The notes under the pieces are model-generated. The model was not told where the DNA came from. It made no database searches and saw only the letters and a program-made list of their open reading frames with translations. From the NCBI GenBank assembly GCA_031401675.1, contig JANNRR010000124.1, forward strand, positions 1-5,250: a stretch of 5,250 nucleotides of DNA, given 5' to 3'. Shown here in pieces: positions 1-5,044 of this stretch (its first letter is position 1; every line of letters starts with the position of its first letter). Source of the DNA: JANNRR01 sp031401675. Lineage in GTDB: Bacteria; Pseudomonadota; Alphaproteobacteria; Rhodobacterales; Rhodobacteraceae. Made by a program: the position numbers and the translations under genes.

Positions 1-2181
1 GTCGTGAAACTCGGTGACGTTGCCGTGTTTCTTGAAGGTGGCCAGCGCCCGGCGCAGGCGGTCGGCCTCGTCCGGGGTGAAGCCCGCGCCGATGATGGCG
101 ATCTGCATCGCCTGTTCCTGAAACAAGGGCACGCCGAGGGTTTTGCCAAGCACGCGGCCAAGCTCATCCGAGGGGAAGCTGACGGTTTCCTGGCCGTTGC
201 GGCGGCGCAGGAACGGGTGGACCATGTCGCCCTGAATGGGGCCGGGTCGGATGATGGCGACCTGAATGACCAGATCATAGAAACAGCGCGGCCGCATCCG
301 GGGCAGGAAGTTCATCTGGGCGCGGCTTTCCACCTGAAACACCCCCAGGCTGTCGGCCTTGCACAGCATGTCGTAGGTGGCGGGATCCTCGGGCGGCAGG
401 GTGGCCAGCGTGTAGTCGGCCTGATGGTGCTGTTCGATCAGGTCGAACGCCTTGCGGATGCAACTGAGCATGCCGAGGGCCAGCACATCGACCTTTAGAA
501 TACCAAGCGCGTCGATGTCATCCTTGTCCCATGGGATGACGGTGCGATCCTCCATCGTGGCGTTTTCGATGGGCACAAGCTCGTCCAGCCGGCCTTCGGT
601 GATGATGAAGCCGCCGACATGCTGGGAGAGGTGGCGGGGGAAGCCCTGAATTTCATAGATCAGGGCCAGCGTCTGGCGCAGGCGCCTGTCGGTGGGGTCA
701 AGGCCGACCTCGCGCAGGCGTTGATCCTCGACGGCTTTCAGCGAGCCGAAGCCCCAGATCTGCGAAGACATGGCCGACAGCGTATCCTCGGTCAGGCCCA
801 TGGCCTGGCCGACCTCGCGCACCGCGCGCTTGCCGCGATAGTGGATGACGGTGGCGCAAAGCCCGGCGCGGTGGCGGCCATAGCGTTCGTAGATGTGCTG
901 GATCACCTCTTCGCGGCGCTCATGCTCGAAATCCACATCGATGTCGGGCGGTTCGTTGCGGGCCTCGGACACGAAACGCTCGAACACCATGGTGCCGATC
1001 TCGGGGGAAACCGAGGTGACGCCAAGCGCGTAGCAGACCACGGAATTGGCGGCGGAACCGCGGCCCTGACACAGGATGTTGCGGGAGCGGGCGAATTTCA
1101 CGATGTCGTGGACGGTCAGGAAATAGGGCTCGTAGCCCAGTTTGGCGATCAGGGCCAATTCGTGGGCGACCATGGTTTTCACCCGGTCGGGGGCACCGGC
1201 GGGGTAGCGCCAGTCGAGCCCTTCGAGGGCGAGGCGTCGGAGGCGCTGGGCGGCGGTTTCGGTGCCGGTGAGTTCCGAGGGGTATTCGTAGCGCAGTTCG
1301 TCCAGGCTGAAGCTCAGGCGGGCGGCGATGTCGCCGCTGCGGTGGACCGCAGCCTCGTGGCCGCGGAACAGGCGCAGCATTTCGGGTTCCGAGCGCAGGC
1401 GCTGTTCGGCGTTGGCCTGGGCCTTGCGGCCAAGCTGCTCGATGCGCAGGCCGGTGCGGATGCAGGTCAGGATATCGGTCAGCTTGCGGCGGGTGGCGTG
1501 GTGCATGCGGGGTGCGGCCGAAGCGACGGCGGGCAGGTTCAGGCTGCCGGCCAGTGCCGCCAGCGCGTCAAACCGGGCGCGGTCCTGGCCGTCATAAAGC
1601 GGTGTCATCAACAGCGAGACCTGGCCGGGGAAGCGGCGGGCCAGCCGGTCGACCTGCGCCGCCCACGGGACCGCGCCGCTCGCCAATGCCGGGGTTGCTG
1701 GCACAGACGTGGGTGGCGCCGGGTGGAGCAGCAGATCCATGCCGGTGCCCCAGTCGAGGAGGTCGGCGAGGCACAGATCGCAGCTGCCCTTTTGCGCCCG
1801 CAGCCGCCCTAGGCTGAGGAGCCGGCAGAGCCGGCCCCAGGCGGCGCGGTCGCGCGGCAGGGCGGTGACGGTCAGCCCGTCACGCAGGACAAGGCGGGTG
1901 GCGGGGATCAGGCGCGGCGCGGTGATCAGGGGCGGCGGCCCGCCCGCTTCGGCGGCCCCGCCTGCCTCGCCTGCTTCGGCGGCTTCGGCGGCCAGACGGC
2001 GGAGGCGCGCCACCTCTCTGGTGTCGGTATGGGCGCGGACGATGCCGGCCACGGTATTATCATCGGCGATGGCCAGGGCCGGCATGCCCAGTTCGGCGGC
2101 GCGGCGGACATATTCCTCGGGGTGGGAACCGCCGGTGAGGAAAGTGAAGTTGGAGGTGATGTTGAGTTCAACGAACGGCAT
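1..2181 (-). CDS. dnaE2: Error-prone DNA polymerase DnaE2 (C-family alpha subunit), 3' end beyond window
   Basis: DnaE2 is a non-essential relative of the replicative Pol III alpha subunit that extends across damaged template, normally with ImuA/ImuB, during the SOS response. The frame is open for 727 codons from ATG 2179-2181 to base 1; I read it through without a stop or frameshift. Order of landmarks: an N-terminal PHP domain starting PFVELNITSNF; GRGSAANS at 373-380; PDIDVDF at 412-418, giving D415 and D417; the third palm aspartate in KVDVLALG at D565; GVFQVESR at 613-620; RPGPIQGDMV at 645-654; GVPLFQEQ at 683-690. The spacing matches the alpha-subunit palm and fingers. The HxH metal motif of replicative PHP domains is replaced by N7 and T9, as in DnaE2 rather than DnaE1. 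Family members are usually somewhat over 1,000 residues, so a few hundred C-terminal residues are missing. An Ala/Glu/Gly-rich insert lies at about 64-84. Start choice: the ATG fits the family N-terminus; the upstream AGGT is only a weak ribosome site. Confidence 0.96.
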   Translation of the reverse strand, partial: MPFVELNITSNFTFLTGGSHPEEYVRRAAELGMPALAIADDNTVAGIVRAHTDTREVARLRRLAAEAAEAGEAGGAAEAGGPPPLITAPRLIPATRLVLRDGLTVTALPRDRAAWGRLCRLLSLGRLRAQKGSCDLCLADLLDWGTGMDLLLHPAPPTSVPATPALASGAVPWAAQVDRLARRFPGQVSLLMTPLYDGQDRARFDALAALAGSLNLPAVASAAPRMHHATRRKLTDILTCIRTGLRIEQLGRKAQANAEQRLRSEPEMLRLFRGHEAAVHRSGDIAARLSFSLDELRYEYPSELTGTETAAQRLRRLALEGLDWRYPAGAPDRVKTMVAHELALIAKLGYEPYFLTVHDIVKFARSRNILCQGRGSAANSVVCYALGVTSVSPEIGTMVFERFVSEARNEPPDIDVDFEHERREEVIQHIYERYGRHRAGLCATVIHYRGKRAVREVGQAMGLTEDTLSAMSSQIWGFGSLKAVEDQRLREVGLDPTDRRLRQTLALIYEIQGFPRHLSQHVGGFIITEGRLDELVPIENATMEDRTVIPWDKDDIDALGILKVDVLALGMLSCIRKAFDLIEQHHQADYTLATLPPEDPATYDMLCKADSLGVFQVESRAQMNFLPRMRPRCFYDLVIQVAIIRPGPIQGDMVHPFLRRRNGQETVSFPSDELGRVLGKTLGVPLFQEQAMQIAIIGAGFTPDEADRLRRALATFKKHGNVTEFHD
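1946..1992. repeat. In-frame 9-bp-period GC-rich repeat inside dnaE2
   Basis: The 11-mer GCTTCGGCGGC occurs at 1946-1956, 1973-1983 and 1982-1992. The offsets are 27 and 9 bp, so all copies share a 9-bp period and keep the reading frame. On the minus strand they encode Ala-Glu-Ala-type units in the low-complexity part of the DnaE2 PHP domain (about residues 64-79). Replication slippage is the likely origin; this is inference. Confidence 0.7.
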
Positions 2182-2206
2182 GCGGGCTGACCTGAGGACC
2201 GCAGCC

Positions 2207-2235
2207 AGCATATTCACGTTTTGTTCCGGTTGCGA
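2207..2235 (-). promoter_or_regulatory. Candidate sigma70-type promoter of dnaE2
   Basis: Read on the minus strand, a -35-like TCGCAA (2230-2235) is followed after 17 bp by a -10-like TATGCT (2207-2212). They match consensus at three and four of six positions, so the promoter is weak by sequence. Support comes mainly from position, just upstream of the dnaE2 ATG, and from the SOS box filling the spacer, as expected for a LexA-repressed promoter. The predicted transcript start is roughly 20 bases before the ATG. Confidence 0.4.
2212..2226 (-). promoter_or_regulatory. Candidate LexA (SOS) box of dnaE2
   Basis: The minus strand reads GAAC-AAAACGT-GAAT (plus strand ATTC-N7-GTTC). This is a seven-of-eight match to the direct-repeat LexA site known for alphaproteobacteria, GTTC-N7-GTTC or its complement GAAC-N7-GAAC. 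It sits 30 bp upstream of the dnaE2 ATG, between the candidate -35 and -10 elements, where bound LexA would block RNA polymerase. SOS control of dnaE2 is well established in the group. The assignment of this particular site is inference. Confidence 0.65.
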
Positions 2236-2275
2236 GTCCCGTTTGCTGCAGATGCCGGTGCCTGCGGAAGCCGGG

Positions 2276-2304
2276 TTGAGAAGCCGGGCTTGGGTGACTA
2301 TCGT
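2276..2304 (+). promoter_or_regulatory. Candidate sigma70-type promoter of the 2337-3131 gene
   Basis: TTGAGA (2276-2281, five of six to TTGACA) is followed after exactly 17 bp by TATCGT (2299-2304, four of six to TATAAT). A transcript starting near 2311 would leave a leader of about 26 bases before the GTG start. The spacer contains the palindrome AAGCCGGGCTT (2281-2291), which touches the -35 box, and a 9-bp direct repeat GAAGCCGGG at 2267-2275 and 2280-2288. Either could be an operator. The SOS box lies about 50 bp upstream of this -35, so LexA need not affect this promoter. Confidence 0.45.
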
Positions 2305-2336
2305 ACGGCCAGCCGATCCTGCCGAAAGCGACCGAT

Positions 2337-3131
2337 GTGAGCGATGCGCCTGACCAGACCTATCCGGGCGGCTTCGAGCAGGTGGTGGCGCTGTGGCAGC
2401 GGCGGCGGCGGCCGCTGGATTACGCCCGGGGCGAGGCGCTGCCCGGGCTGGGGGTTGATCTGGCGGCGCTGGCCGTAGCAGTGGTGGCGGAGCCAGCGGC
2501 GCTGCCGGCGAAGGCCAGCGGCTATGCGACCAAGCGCTTTGAGCTGGCACGGATTTTTGTGGGCAAGTCGGAGCTGGCGCTGCTGAATGCGCTGCTGATC
2601 TCGAACCTGCGCAAGGCAAAGTGGCCCGGTCATGCCCCGACGCTGTTCCGCCGACTGTGGGCCGAACAGAGTGGCGTGCTGCTGGCGGAACTTGATACGC
2701 GGTGGCTGATCTCGTCGATCATCACCTTTTCCGATCACGGCATGACCGAGGCCGAGCGGCGGACCGGGCAGGCGTTTTCGCTGCTGTTCTCGCTGATGAA
2801 GCTGTACGAGTACGAGCGGCTGTTTTCCGGGCTGCCGCCCGAGAAGGCGTTTAGTGCGGCCAAGCGGCGGGTGGCAGCGTTGCCAATGCGGATGGAGCCG
2901 TTTTCGATCGCGCATGGCGGGCTGGACGTGAACCTGCTGGCGCCGATCTGGGAGGAGGCGACGCGCGCGCCCTTGATTGCGCCGCTGGCCCGGCACTTGT
3001 TGCAGGCGCTGGACCGGGATCCCGGGACGCTGTTCCGCCGGATCAAGACGATGAAGGCGGAGCGGCTGGCGACCAAGGCCCTGAAGCGGGCCGAGCCGGA
3101 GAGGAAGGGTGCGGACGCCGGGGGCGTGTGA
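2337..3131 (+). CDS. Uncharacterised 264-residue protein divergent from dnaE2
   Basis: I do not recognise a named family. The start is GTG 2337-2339: it is the first start codon after an in-frame TGA at 2295-2297, and the overlapping ATG at 2335 is followed at once by a stop. A weak purine-rich GAAAG lies about 8 bases upstream. The protein looks soluble and mostly helical: no signal peptide, and the hydrophobic stretch near 38-56 is broken by D41 and E52, so it is not a membrane span. The most conserved-looking core is about 61-170. It includes FELARIFVGKSELALLNALL (68-87), the aromatic/charged segment HAPTLFRRLW (99-108), LDTRWLISSIITFSDHG (119-135) and KLYEYERLFSGLPPEKAF (155-172). The C-terminus from about 235 is basic (KTMKAERLATKALKR), possibly nucleic-acid binding, but that is only inference. 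Codon use matches its neighbours, and the opposite-strand frame is Gln/Arg-rich junk, so the plus frame is the gene. It shares a promoter region with dnaE2 and converges on pyrF. Confidence 0.85.
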   Translation: MSDAPDQTYPGGFEQVVALWQRRRRPLDYARGEALPGLGVDLAALAVAVVAEPAALPAKASGYATKRFELARIFVGKSELALLNALLISNLRKAKWPGHAPTLFRRLWAEQSGVLLAELDTRWLISSIITFSDHGMTEAERRTGQAFSLLFSLMKLYEYERLFSGLPPEKAFSAAKRRVAALPMRMEPFSIAHGGLDVNLLAPIWEEATRAPLIAPLARHLLQALDRDPGTLFRRIKTMKAERLATKALKRAEPERKGADAGGV

Positions 3132-3138
3132 GGCGGGG

Positions 3139-3158
3139 GCACCCGAGCGGGCGGGTGC
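3139..3158. terminator. GC-rich hairpin between convergent genes
   Basis: GCACCCG (3139-3145) pairs perfectly with CGGGTGC (3152-3158) around a six-base loop. It lies in the 26-bp gap between the TGA of the plus-strand gene (3129-3131) and the stop codon of pyrF (3158-3160); the last stem base overlaps that stop codon. No T-run follows on either strand, so it is not a textbook intrinsic terminator. Its place between convergent genes suggests a bidirectional terminator or an end-stabilising structure. Confidence 0.45.
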
Positions 3159-3871
3159 TACCTGCGGCGTTGCAGGGAATGCAGGACGGCGATGGCGGCG
3201 GCCCTTGGGTCCGGGGCCTGCCAGATCGGGCGGCCGATGACAATGTGATCGGCCCCGGCGGCGATGGCATCGGCCGGGGTGGCGGTGCGTTTCTGGTCGG
3301 CCCTGTCGGCCCCGGTCGGGCGAACACCGGGGGTGACGATCAGTTTGCCCGCCGCCTCGGGCAGGGCGCGGATCAGTGCCGCTTCGACCGGCGAGGCGAT
3401 GACGCCGTCGGCGCCGGCGGCGAAGGCGTTGCGGGCGCGTTCCAGCACGAGGTCAGGAAGCGCGCCGGGTTTGATCAGGCTGGCGTCAAGATCGGCGCGG
3501 TCGAGCGAGGTCAGGATGGTGACGGCAAGGATTTTCAGGCCGCTGCGGCCTTTGCCGTCGATGGCAGCGCGGACCACGTGCGGGTCGCCGTGGACTGTCA
3601 GGAAATCAAGATCGAACTGCGCCAGACCACGCACCGCAGCGGTGATCGTGGCCGGAATGTCGAACAGTTTCAGGTCAAGAAAGATGCGCTTGCCCTGTTC
3701 GCCCTTCAGGTCGATGGCCAGCGCCAGTCCGCCGCCGGTCAGCATGCCAAGGCCGATCTTGTAGAACGATACCGCGTCGCCAAGCCGGTCGGCCAGAGCC
3801 AGCCCGGCGACGGCGTTCGGCACATCGAGCGCAACGATCAGGCGTTCATCTGGCAGGCGTTCATCTGGCAT
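3158..3871 (-). CDS. pyrF: Orotidine 5'-phosphate decarboxylase
   Basis: PyrF decarboxylates OMP to UMP, the last step of de novo pyrimidine synthesis, as a cytosolic dimeric TIM barrel. At 237 residues it has normal length for the bacterial short form. Visible motifs in order: ALDVPN (14-19, D16); FYKIGLG with K38; FLDLKLFDIP with the catalytic Asp-Lys-Asp set D66, K68 and D71; TVHGD (91-95); VTILTSLD (116-123); GVIASPVEA (155-163); VTPGVRP (178-184); QKRTATP (192-198); and the phosphate-binding end IGRPI (211-215). All key residues are present. The ATG (3869-3871) is preceded by AAGGA with a six-base spacer. The N-terminus is odd: PDERL is duplicated (residues 2-6 and 7-11) by a 15-bp tandem repeat. 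The HTH regulator gene lies 68 bp upstream on the same strand, but pyrF seems to have its own promoter, so a functional link between the two is not implied. Confidence 0.97.
   Translation of the reverse strand: MPDERLPDERLIVALDVPNAVAGLALADRLGDAVSFYKIGLGMLTGGGLALAIDLKGEQGKRIFLDLKLFDIPATITAAVRGLAQFDLDFLTVHGDPHVVRAAIDGKGRSGLKILAVTILTSLDRADLDASLIKPGALPDLVLERARNAFAAGADGVIASPVEAALIRALPEAAGKLIVTPGVRPTGADRADQKRTATPADAIAAGADHIVIGRPIWQAPDPRAAAIAVLHSLQRRR
3839..3870. repeat. 15-bp tandem duplication at the 5' end of pyrF
   Basis: CAGGCGTTCATCTGG is present at 3839-3853 and again at 3854-3868 without a mismatch, and the identity runs on for two more bases (3869-3870). On the minus strand it adds five codons and keeps frame, giving PDERL twice directly after the start Met. 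Each copy also contains an out-of-frame ATG. The perfect identity suggests a recent slippage event, or a mutable tract. Confidence 0.9.
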
Positions 3872-3897
3872 GGGGCGTCCTTGGCGCTGACCGGGCG

Positions 3898-3926
3898 GTG
3901 ATGCGGCGGGGCGTGACCCGTGTCAA
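3898..3926 (-). promoter_or_regulatory. Candidate pyrF promoter
   Basis: The minus strand carries a perfect consensus -35 TTGACA (3921-3926), then 17 bp, then a poor -10 CATCAC (3898-3903, three of six). A transcript starting near 3891 would have a leader of about 20 bases containing the AAGGA ribosome site (3878-3882). A strong -35 with a weak -10 is common in alphaproteobacteria. This suggests pyrF is transcribed separately from the upstream regulator gene. Confidence 0.5.
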
Positions 3927-3937
3927 GCGCGGGGTCA
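3914..3937. repeat. Inverted repeat TGACCC-N12-GGGTCA around the pyrF -35 box
   Basis: TGACCC (3914-3919) and GGGTCA (3932-3937) are perfect inverted repeats 12 bp apart, and the -35 box of the candidate pyrF promoter lies inside the spacer. It begins 2 bp beyond the regulator gene's stop codon. It could be a protein-binding site at the pyrF promoter, or a weak hairpin ending the regulator transcript; there is no T-run to favour the latter. Confidence 0.35.
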
Positions 3938-3939
3938 GG

Positions 3940-4545
3940 TCAGGCGCGGGCGATGTTGATATCGCCCCAGTCGTCTTGCGGGATCGGCGGGGCCGAGGGG
4001 GCGCCCTGCAAGAGCCAGCCGTCGGGGCCAAAGGTCAGCGCGGTGGGGCGCAGGAGCAGCGGCCGGGCCGAGCGCGAGCGGAGGCGAACCAGCCGGCCGT
4101 CGCGGATGGCGGCGGCAAGCGCGGCGATGCGCGGGTCTGGCAGAGCTGAGACGACAGGCAGGATGCGGAAGCGGGCCGAAGCTTCGGCGATGCCGGCGCG
4201 GACCTTGTCGGGAAAGCTTTCCAGCAGTTTGGCCCGGGCGCGCAGGGCGGGGGTTTCGATGCCAAGGGCGGCGATTGCTGCGGGCGGTTCGGCCATCCAG
4301 ACCGCCAGCGCCTCGGCCTCGTCTCTGGCCAGCCCGGTCAGCCGGGTGCGGTAGTTGAAGCCAAGCTCGATGCCGCCACGATTGCCCTGATGCACGATGA
4401 TCGGCAGCCCGGCCTCGGTCAAGGCATCGACATCGCGGAGGATGGTGCGGGGGGTGACTTCCAGTTCGCGGGCCAGCGCGGGCGAGGTGGTGCGGCCGCG
4501 GTTTTGCAGGATCAACAGGATTTGCAGCAGGCGGGCGGCGCGCAT
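3940..4545 (-). CDS. Short YafY-type HTH transcriptional regulator with degenerate WYL domain
   Basis: This is probably a DNA-binding regulator of the divergent SRPBCC unit. Residues 1-60 form the DeoR/YafY-type winged helix: MRAARLLQILLILQ, then the helix-turn-helix at about 20-49 with the recognition segment VTPRTILRDVDAL (30-42), and the wing GNRGGIEL (54-61). A helical linker (about 69-125) follows. Residues 139-181 resemble a WYL domain (AAIRDGRLVRL, then a basic RPLLLRP stretch, then DGWLLQG where WLL stands in for the WYL triad). The protein ends at 201 residues after DDWGDINIARA, so the C-terminal WCX extension of full-length YafY proteins (about 300 residues) is absent. I chose ATG 4543-4545, preceded by GGAA with a short spacer, because the family begins with this helix. 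An in-frame TTG at 4564-4566 would add seven residues. An out-of-frame long reading frame overlaps the gene and is a shadow. Ligand unknown. Confidence 0.88.
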   Translation of the reverse strand: MRAARLLQILLILQNRGRTTSPALARELEVTPRTILRDVDALTEAGLPIIVHQGNRGGIELGFNYRTRLTGLARDEAEALAVWMAEPPAAIAALGIETPALRARAKLLESFPDKVRAGIAEASARFRILPVVSALPDPRIAALAAAIRDGRLVRLRSRSARPLLLRPTALTFGPDGWLLQGAPSAPPIPQDDWGDINIARA

Positions 4546-4561
4546 GGCGAATTCCGAACAT

Positions 4562-4574
4562 GACAAAAGATGTC
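4562..4574. promoter_or_regulatory. Candidate operator GACA-N5-TGTC in the divergent gap
   Basis: GACA (4562-4565) and TGTC (4571-4574) form a perfect four-base dyad around AAAGA, in the 81-bp gap between the divergent regulator (start 4545) and the SRPBCC gene (start 4627). It is 16 bp upstream of the regulator ATG and 52 bp upstream of the SRPBCC ATG. That suits a site for autoregulation and control of the divergent unit. Short dyads occur by chance, so the position is the main support. Confidence 0.4.
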
Positions 4575-4585
4575 TGGTTTAGTCG

Positions 4586-4615
4586 GCTATACCGCGAATC
4601 GGAATGGGTTGGCAG
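4586..4615 (-). promoter_or_regulatory. Weak candidate promoter of the HTH regulator gene
   Basis: On the minus strand CTGCCA (4610-4615) is followed after 18 bp by TATAGC (4586-4591); each matches consensus at four of six positions. The dyad 4562-4574 would then fall in the early transcribed region, where a bound repressor could block it. I could not find a well-spaced -35/-10 pair for the plus-strand SRPBCC gene: TATACC (4588-4593) lacks a partner at normal spacing. Confidence 0.25.
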
Positions 4616-4619
4616 AGGA
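4615..4619 (+). promoter_or_regulatory. Ribosome binding site deciding the SRPBCC start
   Basis: GAGGA lies seven bases before ATG 4627. It is a strong Shine-Dalgarno match and places the start here rather than at the in-frame ATG 4570, which lies inside the divergent regulatory gap and would add 19 residues without family resemblance. Confidence 0.8.
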
Positions 4620-4626
4620 ATTGACG

Positions 4627-5043
4627 ATGAAGGTGATTGAAGTGCGGCGGCAGATTGCCGCCCGGCCGGAGGCGGTCTGGGCGGTGCTGACCGACCCGGC
4701 GCGGCTGGTGGCGGGGGGGCTGGGTGTGGTGAAGCTGGACGGGCGGATTGCGGCGGGGCAGACCCTGAAGCTGGTCAGCGCCACCGCCCCGGGGCGGGTG
4801 TTTTCGCTGAAGGTGACGGTGTGCGAGGCACCGCGCCGGATGGTGTGGACCAGCGGCGCGCCGCTGATCTTCAACGGGACGCGGACCTTTACCCTGACCG
4901 CGACCCGCGACGGCACGGAGTTTCACATGGCCGAGGTCTACAAGGGGTTGATGTTGCCGCTGATCTGGAAATCGATGCCGGACATGCAGCCGGGGTTCGA
5001 GCAGTTCGGCGACGGGTTGAAGCGTTTGGCAGAAGGAAACTGA
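4627..5043 (+). CDS. SRPBCC (START-like/AHSA1-type) domain protein
   Basis: The protein has 138 residues and is all one SRPBCC domain, a helix-grip fold with a deep hydrophobic cavity; members bind lipids or other small hydrophobic ligands, or catalyse cyclisation and hydrolysis. The diagnostic opening is present: a first strand (KVIEVRRQIAARPE), the short helix signature PEAVWAVLTDPARL (14-27), then paired strands with a GQTLKL turn near 44-49. Later strands include FSLKVTVCEAPRRMVWTS and TFTLTATRDGTEFHMAE, with a long C-terminal helix ending KRLAEGN. No signal peptide or membrane span, so cytosolic. No catalytic motif can be assigned and the ligand is unknown. It is divergent from the HTH/WYL-like regulator, a common arrangement for a regulator and its target, and one base separates its TGA from the next ATG, so the two downstream genes are probably co-transcribed and translationally coupled. 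Confidence 0.88.
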   Translation: MKVIEVRRQIAARPEAVWAVLTDPARLVAGGLGVVKLDGRIAAGQTLKLVSATAPGRVFSLKVTVCEAPRRMVWTSGAPLIFNGTRTFTLTATRDGTEFHMAEVYKGLMLPLIWKSMPDMQPGFEQFGDGLKRLAEGN

Positions 5044-5044
5044 G

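Noticed and set aside
619..1812. Long plus-strand open frame of about 397 codons, and similar ones at 4-498 and 1328-2353
   Set aside because: They are antisense to dnaE2, which shows full family motifs over the same bases. GC-rich codon bias keeps the complementary frames free of stops.
2218..2233. Alternative SOS-like register GTTT-N7-GTTG on the plus strand
   Set aside because: It matches only six of eight positions, against seven of eight for the register at 2212-2226, and fits the promoter geometry less well.
2298..2996. Minus-strand frame of 232 codons opposite the unknown gene
   Set aside because: Its translation is Gln/Arg/Pro-rich without recognisable protein character, whereas the plus frame reads like a folded protein with a placed promoter.
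3128..3901. Plus-strand frame of 257 codons
   Set aside because: It is the complement of pyrF, which carries all catalytic motifs on the minus strand.
3935..4561. Minus-strand frame of 208 codons starting at ATG 4561
   Set aside because: Out of frame with the HTH regulator and Pro/Arg/His-rich; the frame starting at 4545 shows the winged-helix family sequence.
4551..4605. ATTCCG (4551-4556) and CGGAAT (4600-4605) as a large inverted repeat in the divergent gap
   Set aside because: The arms are only six bases and more than 40 bp apart, and the left one overlaps an EcoRI-type palindrome. Chance is a sufficient explanation.
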